Shown here: positions 58,099-64,000 of the stretch, in pieces
Position numbering within the stretch: the first letter of the stretch is position 1
How the letters are laid out: every line of letters begins with the position of its first letter
NCBI RefSeq assembly: GCF_014203425.1
Contig: NZ_JACHJC010000001.1
Span: forward strand, 372,001-436,000
DNA length: 64,000 nt
From: Micromonospora echinospora
Lineage (GTDB): Bacteria; Actinomycetota; Actinomycetes; Mycobacteriales; Micromonosporaceae
Direction: 5' to 3'
Program-made: the position numbers and the translations under genes
Notes under the pieces: model-generated
Told to the model about the DNA's origin: nothing
Seen by the model: the letters and a program-made list of their open reading frames with translations, nothing else
The model's database searches: none

Positions 58099-59330
58099 TG
58101 ACGGGCCGTACTCGCGCCAACGGCGAAGGATCGATCTTCCCCTACCGCAACGGCTACGCCGCTTACGTCTGGGTCAACAAGCCGGACGGCAAGCGCGATC
58201 GTAAGTACGTCTACGGGCAGACCCGGGAGATCGTCCACGAGAAGTGGCTCAACCTGCATCACCAGGCCAAGACCGGTCCGGTGGCCACCCGCGTGCCGAC
58301 TCTCGCCGGCTACCTCGGGTACTGGCTGGAAGAGATCGTGAAGCCGAATCTCGCGCCGGCTACCTACGTCTCGTACGAGGGGTTCACCCGTCTCTACATC
58401 GTGCCGGGCATCGGGGCGAAGCGGCTCGACCGTTTGCAGGTCAAGGACGTCCAGACCTGGATCAACAAGGTGGCTCGGACGTGCCAGTGCTGTGCCCAGG
58501 GCAAGGACGCCGCCAGGCCGCCAGCTAAGCGACGCTGTTGCGCGCTCGGCGCCTGCTGCAACGCCGTCCCGTCCGACAGCGCGGTCAAGGGGCTGCGGGC
58601 GACGCTGCGAGCCGCGCTCTCTCAGGCCGTAACGGAAGAGCTGGTCAGCAAGAACGTGGCGGCGCTGGTCAAGCTGCGTGCCACCCGGAAGAGGCCGGGC
58701 ACGGCGTGGGACAGCGACGAGGCACGCCGGTTCCTGGAAGCTGCGCGAGCAGACAGCGATCCGATGTACGCCGCGTGGGTGCTGCTGCTCGTGCTCGGGC
58801 TGCGCCGCGGGGAACTGCTTGGCCTCGCGTGGGACGACATCGACCAGGCGGCCGGCGAGCTCAACGTCTCCTGGCAGCTCCAGCGCATCGGCGGGCAGCT
58901 CGTGCGCCGCGAGACCAAGACGGCGGAATCCGACGCCTCGATGCCGTTGCCCGAGATCTGTCGGACCGCCCTGGCCATCCGACGCGCGGAACAGGCGGCG
59001 GACCGGAAGGCTGCCGGTGAGGTGTGGCAGAAGTCGGTTCTGGTGTTCACTACCCGGTTCGGCACGCCGATCGAGCCGCGGAACTTCAACCGGGCCTGGG
59101 AAGCTCGGATCCGCCGCTACGGCCTGCGGGAGATCACTCCACACGGTGCCCGGCGTACCTGCGCGAGCATCCTGGCCGATCTCGACGTTCACCCGAGAGT
59201 GGCGATGCAGATCCTGCGGCACGCTGATTTCAAGGTCACGATGGAGATCTACACCCGGGTCAGCTCGAAGCAGACTCGTGAGGCGTTGAAGCGCCTGGGC
59301 GACCGGATGAACGGCACGGAATCGGCATGA
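58098..59330 (+). CDS. int: Tyrosine integrase of the AICE
   Basis: A 410-residue integrase. The N-terminal arm-binding domain GEGSIFPYRNGYAAYVWVNK is followed by a core-binding domain with a Cys-rich insert (CQCCAQGKDAARPP then CCALGACCN), and the catalytic domain: VLGLRRGELLGLAWDDI (Arg), PHGARRTCASIL (HxxR), ILRHADFKVTMEIYTRV (His and Tyr nucleophile). It should recombine at the tRNA-Arg site that starts 75 bases downstream. The ATG at 58098 is fixed by the TGATG overlap with xis. Confidence 0.94.
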   Translation: MTGRTRANGEGSIFPYRNGYAAYVWVNKPDGKRDRKYVYGQTREIVHEKWLNLHHQAKTGPVATRVPTLAGYLGYWLEEIVKPNLAPATYVSYEGFTRLYIVPGIGAKRLDRLQVKDVQTWINKVARTCQCCAQGKDAARPPAKRRCCALGACCNAVPSDSAVKGLRATLRAALSQAVTEELVSKNVAALVKLRATRKRPGTAWDSDEARRFLEAARADSDPMYAAWVLLLVLGLRRGELLGLAWDDIDQAAGELNVSWQLQRIGGQLVRRETKTAESDASMPLPEICRTALAIRRAEQAADRKAAGEVWQKSVLVFTTRFGTPIEPRNFNRAWEARIRRYGLREITPHGARRTCASILADLDVHPRVAMQILRHADFKVTMEIYTRVSSKQTREALKRLGDRMNGTESA

Positions 59331-59332
59331 CC

Positions 59333-59357
59333 GCTGCTGTACTTTGCTGCTGTACCG
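59333..59357. repeat. Right-end GCTGTAC tandem repeat (arm-type site candidate)
   Basis: Two GCTGCTGTAC units, GCTGCTGTACTTTGCTGCTG then TACCG, directly after the integrase stop. The stretch matches 41971-41994 at the opposite end of the AICE. Its place between int and the att core suits an arm-type Int-binding site. Confidence 0.6.
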
Positions 59358-59365
59358 CACGAGAA

Positions 59366-59397
59366 AGGGGCCGTCTCGGTTTCCCGAAACGGCCCCT
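59366..59397 (-). terminator. Terminator of tRNA-Arg
   Basis: AGGGGCCGT (59366-59374) pairs with ACGGCCCCT (59389-59397), with partial pairing inside. Reading leftward from the tRNA, the stem is followed by TTTCTC. It may serve the tRNA on one strand and the integrase operon on the other. Confidence 0.7.
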
Positions 59398-59405
59398 CAC
59401 CTGCT

Positions 59406-59448
59406 GTGCGCCCGAAGGGACTCGAACCCCTAACCTTCTGATCCGTAG
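59406..59448 (-). repeat. att copy 3, inside the intact tRNA-Arg
   Basis: The third identical copy of the 43-base att sequence. It begins one base before the tRNA 3' end and runs to the first base of the anticodon loop. Recombination in the anticodon region keeps the tRNA functional after insertion. Confidence 0.92.
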
Positions 59449-59479
59449 TCAGATGCTCTATCCGTTGAGCTACGGGCGC
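59407..59479 (-). tRNA. tRNA-Arg(ACG)
   Basis: A 73-nt tRNA. The acceptor GCGCCCG pairs with CGGGCGC; the anticodon stem TCTGA/TCAGA encloses the loop CTACGGA, anticodon ACG; the T-arm GGGGTTCGAGTCCC is canonical; discriminator A; CCA is not encoded. The 3' half derives from the AICE attP, and the 5' half is chromosomal. Confidence 0.95.
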
Positions 59480-59514
59480 TTGTGCTCAGCCAGTCTACAC
59501 AACCGGCTTTCGCG

Positions 59515-59605
59515 CGGAGACTCCGGGATTCGAACCCGGGAGGGGCTTTAAGACCCCAACCGCATTAGCAGTGCGGCGCCATAGACCAGACTAGGCGAAG
59601 TCTCC
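59515..59605 (-). tRNA. tRNA-Ser(GCT)
   Basis: A 91-nt type II tRNA. The acceptor GGAGACT pairs with AGTCTCC; the anticodon stem CCGCA/TGCGG has the loop CTGCTAA, anticodon GCT; a long variable arm (TTGGGGTCTTAAAGCCCC) is typical of Ser; T-arm CCGGGTTCGAATCCCGG; discriminator G. It lies 35 bases upstream of tRNA-Arg on the same strand and is probably co-transcribed with it. Confidence 0.95.
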
Positions 59606-59739
59606 CTGGTGACCCTGAGGTCACCGCGCCCGAGGATACAGGCCCGGACCCGCCCGGGGCAAAGCGGATGCCGGGACCGGCCCTCACGACCGCGTTTCCG
59701 TCGTGTGCCAGATCACGTCCACGGCTACGCTCCATCGAT

Positions 59740-61452
59740 ATGCAGGAGCAGCCGCCGAGCGATCCGCCCCGTCGCGAGCCTGCCGCGAAGGCCCGGCGGA
59801 CCCGCTCCCCCCGACCCACGTTCAGTCCGCCACCCACGCCGGAGCCTCCCGCCGGGAGCGCGACGAGCGACACACCACCGCCCCGGCGTCCGCGCCGGGC
59901 CGCGCCGACTGTGGTCTTCCAGCCGCCGACGGCGGCCGACGCCGCAGCGCCGGCACCGCGACCACGCCCGCCCGCCGAGCCTCCGACAAACGATCCGGGT
60001 ACGCCTGCCGCCGCGCAGCCCGACCCCGTGCCCGCCGAGGCCGAAGCGAGTACGCCTCCCGCCAAGCCGGCCGCACGAACACGGCGTCCGGCCGAGGAGC
60101 CGGTACCCGCCGAACCTCCGAGCGGGGACCAGACGCCGAAGCGGACCCCCCGTACGCCGGCCGCGAAGAAGGCCGCCCCGAAGAAGGCCGCTCCCGTGGT
60201 CAAGAAGGCCGCCCGGAAGGCGACCCTCCCGAAGCAGGCGGCGCCCGAGACACCGGCCGAGCCGGCAGCGGCCGCGGCCGGGCAGGAGCCCGGCGGGACC
60301 GACGCGGTCCCCGTGGAGAAGCCCGGCCCTGCGCCGGCGAGAAGAACCCGGACCACCAAGAGCGCCAATACCCCCACGGCCACGGAGGCCTCGACGGCGG
60401 CCACGGACGCCACCGCCGTCACCGGGACCACCACAGCCACGGCAGCCACGGCCGCCACCTCCATCCCGACGACGGCGACCACTCCGGCCACGGCGGCCGC
60501 GGAAGCCACCCAGGTCACGCCGGCCACCCTGGCCCCGGCGGCCACCTCTGCCCCAACGGCTACGGGCGTGGCCGCGACGGCCGAAACGGCCAGGCGTGAC
60601 TCGTCCACCACAGCCACTCCGACACCGGAGACACCCGCGTCAGCGGGTGACCCCGCCAACCCCGCAGCCGTAGCCGGCGATCAAGCCCCGGCCGTCGACC
60701 GAACCGCAGCCGACGAGAGCCGGAAGACCGAACCGCCCGTCCTGGACCCGCCGGAAGAAGCGCAGCCGCACGACAACACCGAGAACCTGCCGGCCACCGT
60801 CGAGCACGCTGCGCGTACCCAGGAAAAGGGCTGGCGGGCGGTGGGGCCGCAGTTGCGCGACCACCCCGGGTTCGCGCCGGAGCTGCTGGCGCTGGCGGCG
60901 GTGGACGCGCTCGGGCCGCGCGCCCGGGACTGGGTGGCGCAGGTCCGGCGGGCCTACCCGGAGGCGGACGCCGACGGGGTGGCCCGGCTGGCGACGCGGC
61001 GGTTCGTCCGGATGGCCGGTACGGGTGGGGCGCTGGCGGCTGGCGCCGGGATGTTCGCGCCGGTCGCGGAGCTGGCCGCGGTGCTGTGGACGCAGGCGAA
61101 CCTGGTGCTGCACCTGGCCGCCGCGTACGGGCGGGATCCGGCGCATCCGGATCGGGCGGCCGAGCTTCTGGTGCTGACGTTGGTGCACCCGGACGACGGC
61201 ACCGCGCGGGCGGCGCTGGCGGCGGCTCTGGCGGCCGACGAGCCGGCGGACGGGCCGTGGGGGCGAGTGGCACAGGCGGCGTGGCGGCTGGCGACGCCGG
61301 TGGCGGCGCAGGCGGGCGGGTGGCTCGGGCTGCGGCTGGCCGCCCGGCGCCTGCCGGGTGCGGCGGCGTTGGCGGCGGCGATCGGCGGTACGGCGACGGC
61401 CGAGCGGGTGGCCGCGCGGGCGGTCGCCCGGTACCGGCCCGGCCGCACCTGA
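59740..61452 (+). CDS. EcsC-like protein with a long low-complexity N-terminus
   Basis: A 570-residue protein. Residues 1-360 are disordered and rich in Pro, Ala, Thr and Lys, with histone-H1-like AAKKAAPKKAAPVVKKAARK and long Thr/Ala runs (TATAATAATSIPTTATTPAT). Residues 370-570 form an ordered domain: WRAVGPQLRDHPGFAPELLA, AVDALGPRARDWVAQVRRAY, ARLATRRFVRMAGTGGALAA with hydrophobic segments, FAPVAELAAVLWTQANLVLH and GRVAQAAWRLATPVAAQAGG. This second part resembles the EcsC family. The ATG at 59740 is used, though no clear ribosome-binding site is visible. Linker length may vary between strains. Confidence 0.75.
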   Translation: MQEQPPSDPPRREPAAKARRTRSPRPTFSPPPTPEPPAGSATSDTPPPRRPRRAAPTVVFQPPTAADAAAPAPRPRPPAEPPTNDPGTPAAAQPDPVPAEAEASTPPAKPAARTRRPAEEPVPAEPPSGDQTPKRTPRTPAAKKAAPKKAAPVVKKAARKATLPKQAAPETPAEPAAAAAGQEPGGTDAVPVEKPGPAPARRTRTTKSANTPTATEASTAATDATAVTGTTTATAATAATSIPTTATTPATAAAEATQVTPATLAPAATSAPTATGVAATAETARRDSSTTATPTPETPASAGDPANPAAVAGDQAPAVDRTAADESRKTEPPVLDPPEEAQPHDNTENLPATVEHAARTQEKGWRAVGPQLRDHPGFAPELLALAAVDALGPRARDWVAQVRRAYPEADADGVARLATRRFVRMAGTGGALAAGAGMFAPVAELAAVLWTQANLVLHLAAAYGRDPAHPDRAAELLVLTLVHPDDGTARAALAAALAADEPADGPWGRVAQAAWRLATPVAAQAGGWLGLRLAARRLPGAAALAAAIGGTATAERVAARAVARYRPGRT

Positions 61453-61578
61453 TCAACGCGTGTTCGGCGAGGTGGCGGGGTCCGTCGGGCCGCGATACCG
61501 CCACCTCGCCGAACCGGCGCGGGCCGACGACCTGCCGGGCCCACGGAACCACCAGGCCGGGCAAGCCGGCAGCCGGGG

Positions 61579-62352
61579 TCAGAGCCAGTCGAACCAGGAC
61601 TTGGGCAGCATCGCGTACCCGACGAACGCGAAGATGTCGAGCAGCGTGTGCGCGACGATCAGCGGGGCGACCCGGCGGGTGCGCAGGTAGAACAGGCCGA
61701 AGATCACGCCCATGACGGCGTTGCCGACGAACGCGCCGAAGCCCTGGTAGAGGTGGTAGGAGCCGCGCAGCAGGGCGCTCGTGGCCAGCACCGCGCCGAT
61801 GCGCCAGTTGAGCTGCCGTAGCCGGGTGATCAGGTAGCCGACCACGATCACCTCCTCCAGCACGGCGTTCTGCACGGCGGCGAGGATCAGCACCGGCACC
61901 GTCCACCAGAGGTCGGGCAGCGCGGCCGGGACCAGCGTGGCGTTGAGGCCGAGCTGCGCCGCCGCCCAGAACAGCGCCAGCCCGGGCAGGCCGATGAGCG
62001 CGGTCAGGCCCGCGCCCCGGGCCAGGTCCGAGCCGGGCCGCCGGAAGTCGACGCCGAGCGTCCGTGCCGGGTCGCCGGGGTCACGCGCCAGCAGGTGTAC
62101 GGCGAGCAGCACCGGCAGCAGCGCGAAGACGATCCCGAGGAGCTGGTACGTCAGGTCGAGGTAGGGCCGGGCCGACGCGGAGGTGTTCAGCGCGGCGGTC
62201 TGCTTGGACAGCCCACCGGTCGCGGTGAGCTTCGCGATCAGCGACACCAGCGCGTACACGGCCGACTGGCCGAGGGACAGACCGAGCACGAGCAGCGTCT
62301 CGGTGCCCAGCATCCGGCGGGAGACCGGGCGGGCCAGCTCGTCAACCGTCAC
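61579..62352 (-). CDS. CPBP-family intramembrane metalloprotease-like protein
   Basis: A 257-residue membrane protein with 6-8 hydrophobic segments. CPBP (Abi) motifs: QNAVLEEVIVVGYLITRL (EE...R motif 1), SALLRGSYHLYQGFGA (motif 2 with His) and PLIVAHTLLDIFAF (motif 3 with His). Such proteins process prenylated or peptide substrates within the membrane. GTG 62352. It diverges from the flavohaemoglobin gene over a 122-base promoter region. It is not tied to the AICE. Confidence 0.88.
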   Translation of the reverse strand: MTVDELARPVSRRMLGTETLLVLGLSLGQSAVYALVSLIAKLTATGGLSKQTAALNTSASARPYLDLTYQLLGIVFALLPVLLAVHLLARDPGDPARTLGVDFRRPGSDLARGAGLTALIGLPGLALFWAAAQLGLNATLVPAALPDLWWTVPVLILAAVQNAVLEEVIVVGYLITRLRQLNWRIGAVLATSALLRGSYHLYQGFGAFVGNAVMGVIFGLFYLRTRRVAPLIVAHTLLDIFAFVGYAMLPKSWFDWL

Positions 62353-62386
62353 CGGACCATGAAATCACTTCGGCGTCCCGACCTGG

Positions 62387-62409
62387 CGATCGCACAGTCT
62401 GTGCGATCG
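62387..62409. promoter_or_regulatory. Perfect 23-bp palindrome upstream of the flavohaemoglobin gene
   Basis: CGATCGCACAG (62387-62397), T, CTGTGCGATCG (62399-62409): an 11-bp perfect inverted repeat around one base. A second, overlapping palindrome TGTGC-GATCG-GCACA lies at 62400-62414. The site is 65 bases upstream of the GTG at 62475 and 34 bases upstream of the CPBP gene start, so it can control either gene. Confidence 0.75.
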
Positions 62410-62474
62410 GCACACACGCTCCGTGGAGATTCTATTGCTGCCGATCCGCCCGTACGGAGAAGGAGCGTGCCCCT

Positions 62475-63596
62475 GTGGAGAACTTCGCGCGGCTGCTGAA
62501 GGAGAGCTGGGCCCTGGTCGAGGAGGACCGGGAGCGGCTCAGCGGTCACTTCTACGCCCGGCTGTTCCTCCTCGACCCGGAGCTGCGCAAGCTCTTCCCG
62601 GTGCAGATGAACGGGCAGGGCGACCGGATCCTGGAGGCGATCGTCACCGCGACCCAGACAGTGGGCGACCCGGAGAGCTTCGACGAGTACCTGCGGGCGC
62701 TGGGCCGGGACCACCGGAAGTACCACGTGTCGGCCGAGCACTACGCGACCATGGGTGTCGCGCTGCTCGACGCGCTGCGCAGCACCGCCGGGGACGGCTG
62801 GAACCTGGAGTACGACCAGGCGTGGCGGGAGGCGTACGCGAGCATCAGCGCGCGGATGCTGGCCGGCGCGGAGGCCGACGGCAACCCGCCGTACTGGCAC
62901 GCCGAGGTGCTCACCCACGAGCGGCACGGCCCGGACACGGCAGTGCTGACCGTACGCGCGCTCCAGCACCCGCTGCCCTGGCAGGCGGGGCAGTACGTCA
63001 GCGTGGAGGTGCCCCGCTACCACCCACGGGTGTGGCGGACGTACTCGGTGGCGAACGCGCCGAACGAGGAGAACGTGCTGGAGTTCCACGTGCGTACGCC
63101 GCCCGGCGCGGCCGGCTGGGTGTCCGGCGCGCTGGTCCGCCGCACCAAGCCGGGTGACCTGCTGCGGGTGGCCGCGCCGATGGGCTCGATGACGCTGGAC
63201 CCGGAGTCCACCCGGGACGTCCTCTGCGTGGCCGGCGGGGTCGGGCTGGCGCCGATCAAGGCGCTGGTGGAGGAGCTGACCCGGGTCAACCGCACCCGCT
63301 GGGTGCACGTCTTCTACGGCGCGCGCCGCCCCGACGAGCTGTACGGGCTGGCCGGCCTGGAGGACCTCGTCGCGACCCACCCGTGGTTGTCGGTGACGCC
63401 GTCGTGCAGCGAGGACCCGGACTTCGGCGGGGAACTCGGTGACGTGTCCGAGGTGGTCACCCGGTACGGGCCGTGGACCACGCACGACTGCTACGTCTCC
63501 GGCTCGGCCGCGATGGTCCGGGCCACTCTGCGGGCGCTCGCCGCCGACGACGTCCCGCCCGATCACATCCGGTACGACACGTTCGGCAACCTCTGA
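62475..63596 (+). CDS. Flavohaemoglobin (nitric oxide dioxygenase-like)
   Basis: A 373-residue protein. A globin domain (1-135) has SGHFYARLFLLDPELRKLFP and the proximal His in DHRKYHVSAEHYATMGVALL. An FAD domain has VWRTYSVANAP (RxYS) and GWVSGALVRRTKPGDLLRV, and an NAD domain GGVGLAPIKALVEEL and YVSGSAAMVRATLRAL. It would convert NO to nitrate with O2 and NAD(P)H. The C-terminal DTFGNL is shorter than in Hmp of enterics, as usual in actinomycete members. GTG 62475. The palindrome upstream suggests control by an NO- or stress-responsive regulator. Confidence 0.9.
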   Translation: MENFARLLKESWALVEEDRERLSGHFYARLFLLDPELRKLFPVQMNGQGDRILEAIVTATQTVGDPESFDEYLRALGRDHRKYHVSAEHYATMGVALLDALRSTAGDGWNLEYDQAWREAYASISARMLAGAEADGNPPYWHAEVLTHERHGPDTAVLTVRALQHPLPWQAGQYVSVEVPRYHPRVWRTYSVANAPNEENVLEFHVRTPPGAAGWVSGALVRRTKPGDLLRVAAPMGSMTLDPESTRDVLCVAGGVGLAPIKALVEELTRVNRTRWVHVFYGARRPDELYGLAGLEDLVATHPWLSVTPSCSEDPDFGGELGDVSEVVTRYGPWTTHDCYVSGSAAMVRATLRALAADDVPPDHIRYDTFGNL

Positions 63597-63662
63597 ACCT
63601 TGCTCCCCCCGAGCCGGGTCGCGTGCCCCTGCCCCCTGGGGCACGCGACCCGGCACCCCGTT

Positions 63663-64000
63663 TCAGTAGCGCCAGGGGGTGCCGGTCTCGCGGTACTCCT
63701 CCACCGGCACCAGCGGCACGCCGGGCGCCATCCGGTCGACATAGAGCCGCCCTTCCAGGTGGTCGATCTCGTGCGCGACCAGCCGCGCCATCGCGTACTC
63801 GAACGACGTGATCACCCGGCTGCCGTCCCAGAGCGCGTGTTCCACGTCGATCCGCAGCGGCCGGGGCACCAGGCCGCGGTGGTCGAAGAAGGAGAGGCAG
63901 CCCTCGTACTGCTCGTCGGTCTCGGCGGCGGTGTCCACGAGGCGCGGGTTGAGCAGCACCACAGGTTCGGCCGCGCGGTCGGCGGGCCGGACCAGCGCGG
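63663..64000 (-). CDS. def: Peptide deformylase, C-terminal part (runs off the right edge)
   Basis: The last 112 residues of a peptide deformylase. Motif 2 EGCLSF (QYEGCLSFFDHRG) and motif 3 LVAHEIDHLEGRLYVDR (HExxH) are present. Motif 1 (GxGxAAPQ) must lie beyond base 64000. The frame is open to the window edge, with AEPVVLLNPRLV just before the first possible internal start, so the gene begins outside. The enzyme removes the N-formyl group from new proteins with a metal ion. Its Phe at the end of EGCLSF and substitution pattern around it suggest an actinomycete type-I-like enzyme. Confidence 0.92.
   Translation of the reverse strand, partial: ALVRPADRAAEPVVLLNPRLVDTAAETDEQYEGCLSFFDHRGLVPRPLRIDVEHALWDGSRVITSFEYAMARLVAHEIDHLEGRLYVDRMAPGVPLVPVEEYRETGTPWRY

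Larger units (their letters stand above)
41844..59448. mobile_element. Actinomycete integrative and conjugative element (AICE, pSAM2-type) in tRNA-Arg
   Basis: A 17.6-kb element bordered by identical 43-bp att repeats, the right one inside the intact tRNA-Arg. From right to left it has integrase, excisionase, RepSA-like initiator, C5 methyltransferase, spread/membrane genes, FtsK-type translocase, Pra-like activator, GntR regulator and a HAD gene, the classical AICE backbone. The left 6 kb is cargo: EVE/HNH nuclease, membrane protein, integrase remnant and the TIGR04255 operon. Nearly identical 25-bp GCTGTAC-containing repeats lie just inside both ends. All backbone genes look intact, so the element is probably able to excise and transfer. 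Confidence 0.88.

Noticed and set aside
58071..59360. A 429-codon minus-strand frame antisense to the AICE integrase.
   Set aside because: No domain pattern, and the integrase reading contains all catalytic residues.
59565..60659. A 364-codon minus-strand frame rich in Val/Ala/Gly opposite the EcsC-like gene.
   Set aside because: It is the complement of a Pro/Ala/Thr low-complexity region and also runs into tRNA-Ser.
1..64000. CRISPR arrays and rRNA genes.
   Set aside because: No regularly spaced repeats and no rRNA-like sequence were seen anywhere in the window.

Overview
This 64 kb window is high-GC actinobacterial DNA, most likely from the Micromonosporaceae (a Micromonospora-like chromosome). 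The signs are very strong G/C third-position bias, frequent GTG starts, ATGA/TGATG gene overlaps, a nitrate-sensing kinase/roadblock/GTPase conservon, BldD/TPR-type XRE regulators and a pSAM2-type actinomycete integrative and conjugative element (AICE). The genus is an inference from gene content; no rRNA is present.

Left part (1-12.4 kb): the 5' end of a NYN-domain gene, then a small HTH/excisionase-like gene and a tyrosine integrase (252-2074), probably the end of another integrated element. From 12356 down to 2498 runs one long leftward gene train: sensor kinase, roadblock protein and small GTPase (a conservon without its usual DUF742 member), a complete branched-chain-amino-acid-type ABC importer (binding lipoprotein, two permeases, two ATPases), a secreted protein and a SAM methyltransferase. 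Nearly every junction overlaps, so sensing, uptake and methylation appear to be one transcription unit.

Middle part (12.5-33.6 kb): XRE regulators, an HTH/DUF5919-like protein with a Nudix hydrolase, an HD protein and an APH-like kinase lead into a tightly packed rightward cluster (18071-25580, probably to 27134). It encodes a radical-SAM-like protein with an unusual CX2CX2C motif, a short divergent phosphoketolase, an enolase-superfamily enzyme, a YdeI-like protein, a HAD protein with an altered motif, a methyltransferase, a creatininase-family amidohydrolase, a phytanoyl-CoA-dioxygenase-like oxygenase, a YrdC-like carbamoyl-adenylate enzyme and a PPC-domain protein. No core polyketide or nonribosomal peptide enzyme is present; this looks like an undescribed small-metabolite pathway. 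Several of its genes carry the rare TTA codon. A frameshifted XRE/TPR pseudogene, a PfkB sugar kinase, a Schlafen/AlbA-type protein and a membrane-anchored protein follow.

Integrated island (33954-59448): three identical 43-bp copies of the 3' half of tRNA-Arg(ACG) mark a tandem insertion. The first interval (about 7.9 kb) has no integrase and carries a large helical-repeat protein, a DUF7002-like protein and an OLD-family ATPase/nuclease. The second (about 17.6 kb) is a full AICE: integrase, excisionase, RepSA-type initiator, C5 methyltransferase, transfer and spread genes, FtsK-type translocase, Pra-type activator, GntR repressor with three matching operators, and a HAD protein. Its left arm holds cargo of different composition: an EVE/zinc-ribbon/HNH nuclease, a membrane protein, a broken integrase and a three-gene TIGR04255 operon.

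Right flank (59.4-64 kb): the intact tRNA-Arg, tRNA-Ser(GCT), a Pro/Ala/Thr-rich EcsC-like protein, a CPBP-family membrane protein, a flavohaemoglobin with a perfect palindrome upstream and the end of a peptide deformylase gene. All domain and family calls are by eye from motifs; no database search was run.
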